Positions 1 through 12,900 are shown, numbered from the stretch's first letter. The stretch: 64,000 nt of DNA from Setaria digitata (GCA_003640385.1 RCAB01000020.1:62001-126000), one strand, 5' to 3'. Notes: generated by a model not told the origin, from the letters alone. Program-made: numbers and translations.

Positions 1-98
1 CGCTGTTAGGGTTTCAATTAGAAAGCCAAAAAATGTGAAGTTTTATAGTTGTTATACGTTGAGGATAAGAACGGAATAGCACGAAAGAAGGAGGAGAA

Positions 99-2244
99 AT
101 GGCAGATGATTATCAGATGCAGCAAATAAATGGCGATCAAACTGGCACTGGGCAGAAACCACTTCTCGAACTTTATGTTAAAGTGAGTTAGACTAATCTT
201 ATGTTAGGAAACATTAGAATCATAAAAGTTCAACTGTTATATAGTTATCTACTAAAGTAATTAGTAGAATTAATAGTAATTAGACTTTAGTTTGATAGCA
301 GTTCTCTGTTACGATAATTAGAGCTCAGTTTTATCCAGTTTCTTCTTGCTGTGTTGTATTGTTCAGGAATTTTGTTTCATAAGTTATATTAGGCAATTTT
401 TTTTTTCTAAAAATCAAGTTTTCATTTAGAAGCAGTGAAAATCAAAAATAACTTAGCTTAGCAAAAGGTTCTCTCTCATTCCCCAGTTACATACCTTAAC
501 TTTAATACCCAGTTTTATATTAGTCGGGACTGTTCGAAGTGCTCTAAAAAAATACTTTTTATTTATTAATCATTATAGAAAATAGTTTAATAAAAACTGA
601 TAGCAAAAATATAGCAGTATGTGGAGTGAATGGGATTTTCAGGCTTCAGGAATCGAGAATCGGCGCATTGGTGCGTGTTTGTTTTGTCAGGAATTTTGGA
701 TGGAACTTTACGCTCTTTACGAGATTGGTGTTGTTCGAGTTGAAGTAAAGACAGTCAATATTAATTCGGAAGCATTTAAAAAAAGTTTTCTTGGAGCACA
801 GCCACCAATTATGGTGGAAAACAAGTTCGTGATTCATCTCTTTATCATGTGTACTGCATTATAGAGCAGTGGCTTTGTAAGTTTCTGCTGATTTCTAGGT
901 ACTATCGTTCTGTTATTCATCTGATGTGGACTAACAAATCTCTTTTTTTTATTTGCTGCGTTTCAGAAATGCAACCTATACCGACAATCGTGAAATTGAA
1001 GGACGCATCTTTCACTTAGCTAAGGAGTTCAATGTCCCACTGTTTGAAAAAGATCCTGTGGTGGAAAAACGAATTGAAAGTCTGTACAGGGTAAGCAGTT
1101 AATAGAGTTTTCAGGAACTATTCCCCTCCTTTAGGGAAGTTGGAGATTTCACATAACATGATAGTTTGTAATAATATTAAGTGGAAATAATTTTGAATTT
1201 CCAGGATCCTGAAGTATTTCGTCACTTTTTTTTCTCTCAAAAATTTGTCCTAGTATTATGCTGGTTCAATTTAACTGAGATATATTTAATTTAGCTGAAA
1301 TATATGTCACGATTTAAGAAATTTAGGTCGGTTTTTAAGAAATTTAGGTCGGCTGAGCAAAATTTCTTTTTCAGGAAAAATTGTATTGATATTTCATCTT
1401 CTTATAAAGATATTGAAAATCTTACACTTTGCATTACGTTGCAGAACTTCAAAATCTTTTTGCGATCCAAAAGTGAACATGATAGGGAACAGAAAGGATC
1501 ATCACCTACACCAGTGGATTCACTTCCTCCACAACAGAAAGCATCATATAATAAACTTGTGGAACAGTTGGCAAACATTGACCAGGTGTGCATATTTACT
1601 GTTTTTGAAGTTACCACATTAATTATAAAACTAAAGAACTTTATCATTTTATTTTTTAAATCAGTTGCAAAAGTGATGTTGGAAGAGATAATTTCAATTT
1701 TCAGCTTCTAAGTGAGCGTAACTCACGATATCTTTTGGGACAAAGTATGACGGAATATGACTGCGAATTAATGCCACGTCTTCACCATATTCGAATCGTT
1801 GGGCAGCGTTTGCTTGGGTTTGACATTCCACTAAATTTAACTTACCTATGGAACTATGTTTTGAACGCTTATCGCACCGCTGCTTTCATTGAAAGTTGTC
1901 CAGCAGACCAAGATATTCTTCATCACTATAAGGTATGGTGTTCATATCACTTTTTTGGTAAATAGTATATTTGATTATTTTGTTAGACCCGATGTTTTTA
2001 ATATTTAATGATTGATTTGGAGAAGTTAGATGAACTTAGAAGTAGCTCGGGAAATAAGATGAAAATGTTGTTTTTGATATACGTTAGCTGTCACTTATAA
2101 CATTCGCTTGAAGCCCAACTTTTTTAGGAGCAACTTAGCTTAGTAACGAATCAGCGCGAATCACTTCAAGTTCCAACCAAAACTCATACAATTCCCGAAT
2201 GTGTTTTGGAAGATATTCGTCGACTGAAATTGGATGAGAATTGA
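99..2244 (+). CDS. exc-4: Chloride intracellular channel protein, EXC-4 type (CLIC)
   Basis: Six exons keep frame: 99-182, 643-824, 967-1090, 1445-1585, 1705-1932 and 2128-2244, giving 291 residues, close to the roughly 290 of C. elegans EXC-4. The N-terminal half is a thioredoxin/glutaredoxin-like fold (residues 20-110) and the C-terminal half an all-helical GST-like domain. Recognisable stretches are EFWMELYALYE, TYTDNREIEGRIFHLAKEF, MTEYDCELMPRLHHIRI and AYRTAAFIESCPADQD. In C. elegans this family acts at the apical membrane of the excretory canal and keeps its lumen narrow; the same role here is inferred. The redox-site position reads C40-L-F-C43, a full CxxC. The start was chosen because MADDYQ leads straight into the conserved KPLLELYVK segment. 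No splice acceptor lies just upstream of the ATG. Intron 3 carries a 21-bp duplication. Confidence 0.95.
1313..1352 (+). repeat. 21-bp tandem duplication in the exc-4 intron 3
   Basis: Two identical copies of TTTAAGAAATTTAGGTCGG (1313-1331 and 1334-1352), period 21, inside the intron between exons 3 and 4. Confidence 0.9.
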
Positions 2245-4052
2245 GGGTGATTATGTAAATCATGACTTACTCAACAGATACTTTTTTCAGTTTTAATTTG
2301 TCTAATATAATTTATGTTGTTATTATTCCTTTTAAAATTCTAAAATATTTGTTAATTGACTGTATCTAAGTTCTGAGGTTTTGAATTTTGGAGAATTCTG
2401 TCTCATATCAGACGTCCAACGGAAGGGCTGAGAAATCAGTTAAATCCTAGAGTATTTCTGCAATTATTTTCCTCATTCCGAACAATATTTTACCAAATTT
2501 TCATTCTTTCCTTTCGATCCGTGCTGTATTTACTCCTTGTATGTCATATCATAAAATACCGGATCCTTTCATTTCCGAAATATTCATTATATCTAATGCA
2601 TGCTCGCATATCACTGTTTTGTGTTACGAAATACTTCATTTGTTTTTTATGTGAAGACACGATGTTATCACGGAAGAACTATTTCAATATTTTAAATCTT
2701 TTAAATTGGAAAAATTCATTTTCCCTATGGTGGATCGAGTGCATCATGACGCTCCATTATCTGCTTTTTGGTTCTACCCTAGTTTATTTTTTTTCATATA
2801 TGCTGAATAAAAAAATTAGATTCTTTATTTATAGGTCCGAATAACAGAAACGGAAAAGAAACAACATCAGCTGAAGATAAACTAATAAAGATTAGTTTTA
2901 GAGCTATCTCGTGTTCGAAACTCTCCATGAAAACCGGAAGGACCAGTTAGCTAACATTTCCTAGGTATTCGCACTATTGTTAAGGATGGGTGTTTCATCA
3001 AGATAATACCTAACTTGAGGACCCAGAGTTGTTCCGCTTAAACATTTAAAATAATAGTTATAAGGGATCATGAACCAACAGGGAGTCATACTATGTCGCG
3101 GGGCACAACGGAAGGTATGTGGCTCACATCAACTAAGAGTATTCAACAGCCCACTCACCAGAGGCTCTACTCTGAAGGTTTATGCGAAAAGTCTAATGAC
3201 TATCATAAAACATGCCAATTCAAAAGAAACATCATGGATTTAAAAAGTGAACAGTGCCGCAGAATGCTTTTTTTTTATAAAGATTTCTAAATTTCTAAAA
3301 GGTCTGATAAAGAAATTGGAACTTTTTGCAACAATATATTTCAACTGATGAAGAAGGTCAAGCTTTACCACAAAAACAGCAGAGATAAAACAAAATTAGA
3401 GAACCAGCACTAAAGAAATTAACGAAATACATCACAGACAAATGAGAAGCATAACGCACGTACGCAAACAATGGAAACATTTACAACATTTCTGAATGCA
3501 ATCGAATGGAAGCGATTTATAGAAGAATGAATCGTACAGCACTCCCTAGTGCGTATTCTTATAACGATAAGAATATTTTTAGAGTCTTAGAAAAACAAAA
3601 TTAAGATAGCATGCGTGAAAAATTAAGCAGAAAAACTAACTATAATATATCCGACATTTGAGATAATAAACCAAGAACAGCAAGTGCGTTTATTATCGTC
3701 CGACTATCCCAATTAAAAACCTGACAAAAATATTAGTGCATCCGTTCAGAACAGTGAAAAAATATCATAAAAACACTCGAAAATAGATGACCTTGTTTCA
3801 GATTAATCCATAATATAAAAAACAATAAGTTACAGATCCGGATTGGAAAATGATTCTAAAAATTTTTTGGCTCACTAAAACCAGATTGATTAATTTCCTC
3901 ATAGACTCAAAAGTGGGCAACTAGTCCTTAGCATAATCTTTTCTTGGTGACTTCCAAAACTGCCAAAAATTGCTCGATGGTGGTGGATACCCATTTCATT
4001 TTCCTCGAAAAAAACTTGGCAACCAGTTATAAAACTATTTCCAACAGTCATT
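2245..4052. other. Intergenic, tail-to-tail between exc-4 and ArfGAP
   Basis: The two flanking genes end towards each other across 1.8 kb of AT-rich DNA. It should hold both 3' UTRs. Open frames here (for example 2521-2844 and 3093-3290) have no family likeness, no splice structure and a composition expected of AT-rich noncoding DNA. I see no RNA gene or repeat in it. Confidence 0.6.
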
Positions 4053-6718
4053 TTATTGATTCAGCAGTTCCCATGCATCATCGTCCCAATCCTTTTTTGG
4101 TGCTACATTCTTACTGCATATTGTAGTTTTGTTAGTCACCACTGGGTTTCCTTGAATAAGGGATTTGGGCACTGATGCTTTAGGTAGAATAATTTTACTT
4201 TCATCCAAGGAGAAGTCAATCAGTGGAGGCGTTTGCTGCAATGAAGATATTACTGAAAATCACAAATACGTGAAGGAAATATATTTAAACACTAATAAAG
4301 TTCTATTAACGGTAGGAATCTAAACCTCTTTTTTTATCCTTGGTAGTGTCTTCTTGATAGATTGATCTGATTCTGCTACCGATTTAGTCGAATCGCCTAT
4401 AATAATTCTGAAGTAACAATAATTTTACATAATGAAAGTGTCCTCCGCACTGAAGTTGGAGGAAACATGACTGCTGGGAATCTAAATGTAACCAGTTTTG
4501 TTATACTTCAAACGCAAAGTCCAAACCGCGACCACCTTCTGAACTGTGGTTTTATTTTTTATTTACTCCTGCAGATTTTACAAAACGATGCGCAATAGAG
4601 CGTAAAAACAATCCCACAATTTATTTTTCTACAAAAGCAAGTACAATAATCAGAAACTAACTGCAGTTAACGAAATCAGAAGTAGTTGAAAATTTTGAAT
4701 CACAGTCAACTGAACTGTTTCTGAAATAACACAAACATTTCCAATTATTATAAAGTGAAAACACAAACAAAATGACTCTACATTTCAGGACTTTTTAGTA
4801 AAATCACAAAAACCTACCGATAAGTTTGATAATTGCTTTTTTGCTGTTCAAATGATGCGTTCTCTTGATTTTCCGGTGCAGCTAAGTCTTCATAATCGCT
4901 AAAAACAAAATAAACTTTTATTCGCTTCGGCACCAGATCAATGCGTAATTTGATGGTTACAAAAAATTAGAACATTTTATATAATTTCATGTGGAGATTT
5001 TTAGATATAAAACACATATTAAAAAGAAACCAAAATCAACAACCTTTTTCCTGGTAAAATGAAACCTTGTAGAGATGGGCTTTTGATGAAATTAGATAAT
5101 CCCGTCCAAGACTTGGAACCTATTTCAGTGGCCTTTTGTGCTAAACTTCCTAGAGTTGGTTTATTCAACAGTGTTCCATCTCGGACCTAAACTCCCGTAA
5201 TTTAGGATTATAATAATCAATTGAATAAGTACAATATTAACAAGTCCTTTGCGCGACACGTCTGTTCGAAATCATAGTGAATTTGGTACGATTAAAATGC
5301 ATTGAACATTTATATTAATAAATTCGAAAGAAGTACCAGCCATACTTTTTCAGTCACACTTTCACTAAGTTCAGTAGCTTTCGCTGTTGCATGTGAGCCA
5401 ATATCTTTAGCATACGAAGCAGCATTTGTTGCTCCCTTGCTTAGCATATTCCAGCCCTAAAAATTAAGCTAGCATTATTTATTGAACAAAATCATTTATA
5501 AAGAAAGTTCTTAAGAAACGATTGTAGTGAAATAAAAGACCTAAAGCGAAATATTAAAACTTATCACAGAAAGTGATGATAAAGCACCAGAGAGCAATTC
5601 ATTAGATGAATCACCAGAGTTCACTGGAACATTGCCGAAACCTTGATAGCGACTTTCACTAAAATTTCCAATTTCAAAAATATAAAACCGGAAGATGAAC
5701 ATCTTTAAGAAAGCTTAACAGAATTCTTAATTAATGAAAAACATTACAGTCTGAACAGTAAAGATTCTATAAATAATAAGTTGGTAAGATTTGTTTAAAA
5801 CAAAAGACGATTACGAGTTATCATAATCAGAATGGTATGAGTCGCATGTAATCCGAGTTGTATTGCCTCCATAATAAGTTGACAAGCTGTTAGAACTGTT
5901 ATTTCCACTAATTCGTGGATGAAATGGATTTGTCAATGTATTTGGGATAAAATTTCTTGCTGGCGATGTTTCGACCGACCATTCACGGTTTTGTGCTTCC
6001 GTTAACACCTAAAAATATGAAAATACAAGCACCTTCTGAGAACCTGTTTTTAATTATCACTTTGATTAGTATAAAAGCCTCCTTAAAAAAAAACTACAAT
6101 AAAAATCACATACTTTATCTCTTAATAGAGCAGCAGCTCTCGAATTATATCTTTCATGAAGTGACCAATTTGGCTGGTAATCCGATTGACTTCTTAAAAA
6201 CTCCAGTGCTTTAGCATTGCCTCCAGCTTTCAATTTGTTCAATTCACTATCCTTCCACTTATCCATTGTTGTGGACCGGACAAAACTGCATAAAATGATA
6301 TTTTTATCGATTTGTTTTCATATGTTTTATATGTTTTTAAACTATGGAATTTTCTATTCAAACAAACAACAGATGAAGACCAGACGGTATTGCAAGCTCA
6401 AACAAAATCCATTGACCGAATATTTTCTAATTAAACATTTAAATGATAAAGCAGAGAGTCAAGAAACCTGACGTGCACACCCAAGCCACGATGAAGTCCA
6501 GAGCAGTCCAAGCACAACCAAATCCCGTATGTCACGCTGGCCCATTGAGGATTACTCGCACCACATTCGAAACAGATCTGATAAAAAGGGTTAATGGTAC
6601 TGCGGACAGGAATCAAAATTGAAGAGTAAATAGTTATCTTTCACTTCGAAAACCTAACATTGTTTCCAGGAATAGCTCTAATGTCACGAATAATACGTCG
6701 TGTTCGCGGACTAGCCAT
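4053..6718 (-). CDS. ADP-ribosylation factor GTPase-activating protein, ArfGAP1 type
   Basis: Ten exons keep frame on the minus strand: 6659-6718, 6468-6577, 6114-6285, 5815-6008, 5568-5658, 5346-5456, 5044-5186, 4818-4898, 4326-4407 and 4053-4235, giving 408 residues, very close to vertebrate ArfGAP1. The N-terminal ArfGAP zinc finger is complete: C22-x2-C25-x16-C42-x2-C45 with the arginine finger R50 in GLHRGLGVH, followed by [10 protein letters not shown] and GGNAKALEF. The middle region ([20 protein letters not shown], then [14 protein letters not shown]) is Ser/Thr/Gly-rich and amphipathic like the membrane-curvature-sensing ALPS motifs of ArfGAP1. The tail ends in an acidic tryptophan motif, [10 protein letters not shown], typical of the family. 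Known role: it stimulates GTP hydrolysis by Arf1 on Golgi membranes and so controls COPI coat cycling. Confidence 0.93.
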
Positions 6719-8061
6719 ATCGTGTGATTGCTCTCAATCCATCGGATTACATTTATGTATATCAAATGTTAACCAAACTCTTATGCTACAGAGCTGGTAG
6801 ACTTCTTAAAATACACAGGCGAGGTTCTCCACTTGCTGAAATGACATGAATGAATACAATAATCATTATGCTTGTATTGTCCACCCAAACAAACATGCCT
6901 TTCAAGCCTTCAAAAATCCAATAGCATTCAAAAGAAATACTCACTCTAAATTCAGCCCAAACTGACTACAGCTATGCGACATACCACTGCAACATGCCTC
7001 CAAGTGATAGACAGGGCTGCGTGATGTATGCGATTTTGGATATATATCTTGAAATGAACTCATGCCATGGCAAACTCGCCGGCTAATTGGAATATTTGTG
7101 ATAACTACTATAGGTATTAACGTAAAAGTACATGCCATCCAGTATTTTCTGGAATGAAAAGCTGAGCACTGAATAGCAACCGCTGAGCTCGGTTAACCTC
7201 AAAGTCAAGGTATATTCTAAAGCTTTTTTCGTTGGGCTTAAAAAGTGGAAGGTTAAAAGCTACGACGAGAGAAAGGAAAAGTAAAATCATACTGAAAAGA
7301 AAGACGTTGAAGTTGACGGGTAATTGGTGAGACAAACGAGTGACGCAGGCAGCGAGTCAGCCAAGGCAGTCCTTCCGTTTCTTCCCACGTATACACGTGA
7401 CCAGGATCGCAAAGAACTCGTGCCCACGTCCACACGTATTAATGAAGCTAGGAAATGCCTGAAATGAAAGCGAGTCGCACAATAATTCCTTACACGTTCA
7501 CACCACGCGACCGCACCGCTCTAAAATCCCCACAATACTTCTTAATACTTCACCACTTCCGCAAAATGGGCAGTAACGAGATTCGCGACTGGAGCATGAA
7601 CCTCCCCTCACCCCCTAGCCCCCGATCTCGATACGGTGTGATTCCGGAGCTCTTTCCGTTCCAGCTCCCATGTCCAAGTCCTCAACTTCACCTTCTTCAT
7701 CCGATGGCCTTTTTCCTCTACTTCTAGTCGAGAAAAGGAAGTTGAAAGAATGATTAACAGCTAATCAATATCTCTCAACATCACTGCATAAATGACATTG
7801 TTTTATGTTGACAAGTTATACACTATACATTTGTCCCTTTGAGTAGACGATGTAGCAAACAGACTCCCAGTTATGTGAAATTCATGAAATTAAGTAGAAC
7901 AGAATATTTAAATTTTAGCAGGAGAAGGTGAATTTGACTTCTGCTATAAAATGGAAATTATAGGGTGGTGGTTTACTTCTGTTAACTTATCTTGTTTTAT
8001 ACTGGTGAGACTATAGGAAGTGACAGAGATAAGAGTTTGATATTTCATTTGCTGTGTGGTG
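6719..8061. promoter_or_regulatory. Upstream region shared by ArfGAP (-) and the 8062 gene (+)
   Basis: The flanking genes point away from each other, so this 1.3 kb probably holds both promoters. The part around 7370-7700 is richer in GC than its surroundings and has a cluster of ACGT-centred words, including the E-box palindrome CACGTG near 7395 and further ACGT words to about 7440. A minus-strand ORF at 7117-7290 (MILLFLSLVVAF...) begins one base behind a strong TTTTCAG acceptor and has a signal-peptide-like start; it is treated as a finding because it has no family match and no clear continuation. Confidence 0.4.
7292..7299 (-). promoter_or_regulatory. Possible SL trans-splice acceptor before a short ORF
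   Basis: On the minus strand a CTTTTCAG acceptor is followed by one base and then the ATG at 7290. That spacing is typical of nematode trans-splice sites, but the ORF it would serve (57 residues) is not recognised, so this may be chance. Confidence 0.25.
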
Positions 8062-8742
8062 ATGCTGCCATGTCCTGTGGTCTATCCAACCATACTCATT
8101 CTCTTCTTTGATATCTCATCGCCGAGTAACGTATCTGTAAAACCACTAGTGAAGGATTTCGCACAGCAAGCGAAAGAAGAGCGGTGGCTAGCAGATAGAA
8201 AGCAGTTCTTGGACATTGACAATGCCCGTTCTGATACTGTCAGCAATATCACCGATGCCTTCCTTAGCATGACAAGCAGAATGGTGAAGGCTGGTCGTCT
8301 GATGACTGAAACGAAACGCCGTATGATCATGTTTATCAATGGAGTTGGCGAGGTGAGCTCTGATGCCAAGTGGGCTGCACTAGGCTGGCTAGCTGCAATG
8401 TTCCTTTTTCCTATTATTACGGCTGCCATCGTAGCTGTTATTATTGCTCTGTTCTTCCAGAACGAACTAACAAATCTGCAGATTGTTTTGCATACTCGTT
8501 GGGATGTAGGTGATAAACCAGATATTATCACCGAATGCAAGGCAAAGCAGCGTTTGGGTAACTTAGCTATGCAACGCTTATATTTTAAAATGAGCCGGCA
8601 TCCAGAGAGATTCCTTCCTAAACAGAGAAAACGTGATCCAGAAGCGCTGATCCATGAAAAAATCGAATTAATACAATCTAATGAAGTGTCTACTCCCGAA
8701 ATGGCACCCTTGCCAGCTCCGTGGCGCACTTCACCACAATAA
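8062..8742 (+). CDS. Unrecognised intronless membrane protein, 226 aa
   Basis: A single uninterrupted frame of 226 codons; I do not recognise the family. It starts with a short hydrophobic stretch (residues about 7-17), then a charged helical segment (KPLVKDFAQQAKEERWLADR), a region rich in Ser/Thr/Met, and one strong transmembrane helix at about 105-132 (WAALGWLAAMFLFPIITAA and following). The tail after the helix is basic (MSRHPERFLPKQRKRD) and ends proline-rich. The ATG at 8062 is the first in frame, but upstream coding exons cannot be excluded. It is unusual in having no intron, since every other convincing gene here has three or more exons, and in being less AT-rich than its flanks. The long opposite-strand frame at 8082-8729 is its shadow. 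Confidence 0.65.
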   Translation: MLPCPVVYPTILILFFDISSPSNVSVKPLVKDFAQQAKEERWLADRKQFLDIDNARSDTVSNITDAFLSMTSRMVKAGRLMTETKRRMIMFINGVGEVSSDAKWAALGWLAAMFLFPIITAAIVAVIIALFFQNELTNLQIVLHTRWDVGDKPDIITECKAKQRLGNLAMQRLYFKMSRHPERFLPKQRKRDPEALIHEKIELIQSNEVSTPEMAPLPAPWRTSPQ

Positions 8743-9939
8743 ATTAGAAACTCGGATCATGAACATCATACAAGTGGTTTATTCCATAAGTTTGATCTAT
8801 AATTAAAACTTCGTAAAACAAGATACCTTAATGCAACTACTGAAGAATTGCTTAAGAAATAAAAGTATCTTCTGCCCGTTATTATCTGTAACGTCTTGAT
8901 CAAATATTTAATATAAATGTAAGTCTGCCTCATATATTTTTTTTTATTCTTCAAACTTCATGACTTTAAAATTGATACTTTACTGAAGTCAAGTAAAAGC
9001 TACATCCATGCAAAGAGAAGGTACTGGTGCGAAGCAATTACACGGCACTGTCAAATATACAACCGGCTTACTAAATATATCAACCTGAATAGAACAAAAT
9101 GAAAAAAAAAAGAACAAATGAAAAAAGCGTCAGTATCAGTAAGAGACATATCACAAACTTATGAAAGAGAACAGCACCCAAATAATGAAGAAAGAAAGCG
9201 ACCTGCAACTTCTAATTTTCAAGTCTATCTATAATCCTCTCCCAAATGGAAATTTGTATGAACAAATAAGCAGTGGCTTGTCTGCTCGCAGCTTAAATGA
9301 TGGCTTGTGAAGAGTGTTTACAAACTTTCTTTAGCAGAGTGAAAAATGGAGCAAAGGTAACTCTGAAGTGCATGAGGTTATAGAATAACCCTTTTAAATA
9401 AACTCTGAAAAGAATTCAAATCTTCTAAATGGTAGCTTCTTCACACATCTCTACTTGTTTTTCACAATGCCAATTAAAATTGAAATAATCCAAGTCTTAC
9501 GATTTATACTCTTCAAAAAGACTCAAACAAATTCGATAAAAGAACGACCAAATGAGGAGCTTTTGCAAAAGGAAAGTATAAAGGGAAAAGGAAGATAGAA
9601 ACTGGGAAAAACTGAAACAAAACAAGGATAGTTTAGAAACTGTGGAGATTAAGCGAAGATAGGAGTTCTACATGTTCTGCTATTCGAGCACAATGAGCAA
9701 AACATCGTCAGGCACAATTAAAGAATTTTCTAGAAAATATATTTCTACTTTAATGAAATATGTCATACACTTTTTTTATTAGATATGTCGTCTTTTTTAA
9801 TTTAAAATTTCTGTATCTAGCATATATGAGGCTCCATTAAAACAGATAAACCATCAAACAGAAGCAAACATCAATAATCCTCAATACAAAGTTTAACTAG
9901 GAAAATAAAAATGAAACAAAAACAAAGAAAGAATGAGTT
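8743..9939. other. Intergenic, tail-to-tail between the 8062 gene and PDPR
   Basis: 1.2 kb of AT-rich sequence with homopolymer runs, expected to contain the 3' UTRs of the converging neighbours. I see no ORF, RNA gene or repeat worth calling. Confidence 0.6.
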
Positions 9940-12900
9940 TCACAAAGAATTACCACTGTCTTGAGTTGGTCGATAATGATCCGGCTGTTCAGAGGAAATC
10001 ATAGGTAAGCTTGGTGTAAACAAATTCACTTGTACAGGGAAGAATTTGCCCGCTATATCCAACTGATAATTTCCATTTTTGATGTAATCAACCGTCAACT
10101 TCTTTTGACTTTCAATATAACCAATGCACACCTAGGAAAATAATAAAATACTTCGTACACTAACTGAATTACAATAATAGCAATAGCTTTTACTAAATAG
10201 CTTCATTTCTTGCATAAATAAATGCGATTAATGGCTGGATCGAGCTTTTACCTGACAATTTAGAGTATATCCATAAGCAGCCGACGTTGTACGTCCAACT
10301 GGCTCACCATATCTGTAAATTAATTCACCACCTTGCGGCCACGGATCATGGTCCAAATCATGATTGCCTACAAGTAGCTGAACAAATCGTTTGCGAATGC
10401 CAATTTTTTTCTGCTCCAGCAAAGCATTTTTCCCAATAAAATCTTTCTGGAACAATTTTTCTGCAGAAAAACTTTTTCAAAAAAAAAAAATTTCTAAAAA
10501 AAACTAATTGCTTTTTAACCATGCACCAACTTTAAAGTATAAAATCTTTTGTTAAAAGAGCTGATAATTTACTAAACATAGCTGCACAATTCACAATAAT
10601 TTGTTTGGAATTTTCTGTATAAAATCTATGTAGATTTTCGAAAGAAATTTGAGTATATTTTAAACCAATCCAGAACACACAATATAAAGATACATACATT
10701 AAAATCAACGCGATATGTACGCCCACATTCGAGTGGTGTTACAATTGTAGAAATATCTTGACCCCAATAAACAAAAAATTTTTCGATACGCAATTGTCTT
10801 AATGCATAATAACTAAAAAAAAAAAATCATTAAGAAGCAATAAGCAATAATCGGCTTCGAGTAAAACTAAATTAAAAAGTAATGATAAGAAAGAAAATTA
10901 AAACTTTTCTTATAACAGACCCTGCATGCCTAATTCCATATTCTTTTCCAGTTTTCATCAAACGTTCATAAACATTTTGTACCACCTGCAAAAAAAAAAA
11001 AAAAATTTAAAGCGAGAAAAGAAGATTTCAGCAGAAAGGGAGAGACATGATGGTTAAGATCTACTTTTCAAATATCTAAATTTTCAGATTTTTATTTTTC
11101 AGATCATCAATTTCTTCTTTATTCAATAATTATAAAAGGATTTCCTAAATTAAAAAATAAAAATAAAAAGTACAAAAATAAAGTTTTTAGTTTCCAATCA
11201 ATGATGTTGTGGGCTATCTTAACGATTCTAGAGAACACCGGACATTTTAATAAAGTACGAAAGAGGGAAAAGTGAAAAGTGTAAGTTACTTCGTTCGGTA
11301 TGTACATCACCCACTCAAGTTCACCAGTATGTGTTAAACTTAATGCTCGGATTCCAGTAGCCATTCCAATAGCAATTTCCTGAAGAAAACCGGTAAAATC
11401 AAATGCTTCCATTTTTTTAGAAAAGAATAACTTGATGAATTTCATATTTAAATTTCGAAAAATGCATACTCTTATAGAAAAAGATGGAAAGTCACATCTG
11501 GACATTGATTCACCCGTAAGTTTTTCCATTAAAGCTCGTGAGCTTGGTCCAACGACATCTAATACAGTATAATACCCGGTAACATCCTACAAAATTTAGC
11601 TCATACAATACATTTTCGATGCGGACATAAACTTCGATTTCAAAAGAAAGCTAAAATTTTTAAGTCTTCCAGTTTCCCAAACTTTCAAATTTCATATTTA
11701 GAGAATACTTTCATATGGAATGTAAATAATACTAACCCGAATGTAAACTTTATGTCCCAACTTCTTCAGCCATCTCTTCAACCATAAGTAAAACCTCAAC
11801 TGCTGAACGGGAGGTGCAAGAGCGAAAAACCTATAAAATACTCGGCAGTGCAATCCCAAAATCCTCAATTTCTCACATTACAAAGGAAAAAAAAAAGGTA
11901 AAATGTGCAGTCTGTAATGATCAATTTGCAAGACACACTGGTCTTCCTCCAATCTGCACATTGCACAATCCGAAACAAAGCCTCCTTGCTCGTTTTGCAT
12001 CCCAGTGTACACTATAGAGCCCACTGGTACATCAACATTTCCTGAACACAAGTACTGCAAAAATTCCACCGCATTAGGGCCCTAAAACAAAAACAATGTA
12101 AGTATCGGCAAATCAGTATCAAAAACTCTTTAATACTTGTTTTAAGGAGATGTAAACGAAAGTAATCAAAAGTTTCAAGAAGTGATTAGAAACACCTGAT
12201 TCACATTACATTTAAAAATAAAAAAAAATTAGTTAACTGCAGTTAGTAAAAACGTACTTCAATGTTGAATTTGGCAAAACTGGACAGGTCCATTACTCCA
12301 ACACGTTCCCTACATGCATCGTATTCACGAGCCACAAGTCCAAACCATTCTGGCCGACCAATCAGTGAAAATTGTCCACTGTAGAAACTTAAGGACGTAT
12401 CTGGAAGTCAAATTAATTTGAAATTAGTATTTTTAGATGGCCTTAATCACATATAAGTATAAAGGAACTCTCAAATTTTTATTCATTTGTATGAATATAA
12501 TAAATCGTGTAAAAAAAAAAACATCAAACAATGCATTATCTGAATGATAGCATCATAAACAATCCTGGAATGACTAACCTAACAGCTATTCATGTTAAAC
12601 AAAGAAAAGAAGTGTAAAAAAAATTCACGTTATAAAACCACCTTCTGCATCTTCCTCTGCAAACCACAACGGTCTTTCGTATCCCATTACCTCACCGAAT
12701 ACAGCACCAGCTTTTTTCAGCTGATGGTAGATAGGAGACGTACGCAAATTCCGAGCAGACTGGTACTGGTGATATTCATAAGAATTCGTAAACAACTTAG
12801 CTGAAATATTAATTCAATCAGTCACTGATTAAACTCCTTCAATGAGCATTAAATTGAACAGTATATGCACCTGCTACTTCGGGAACTCGTTCAATCAAAT

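Noticed and set aside
2521..2844. 107-codon hydrophobic frame after exc-4
   Set aside because: AT-rich DNA gives Phe/Leu/Ile/Tyr-rich frames by chance; there is no conserved motif and it lies where the 3' UTR or flank is expected.
8082..8729. 215-codon open frame on the minus strand
   Set aside because: It is the antisense shadow of the 226-residue membrane-protein frame, with Cys/Arg/Ser-rich composition and no plausible domain.
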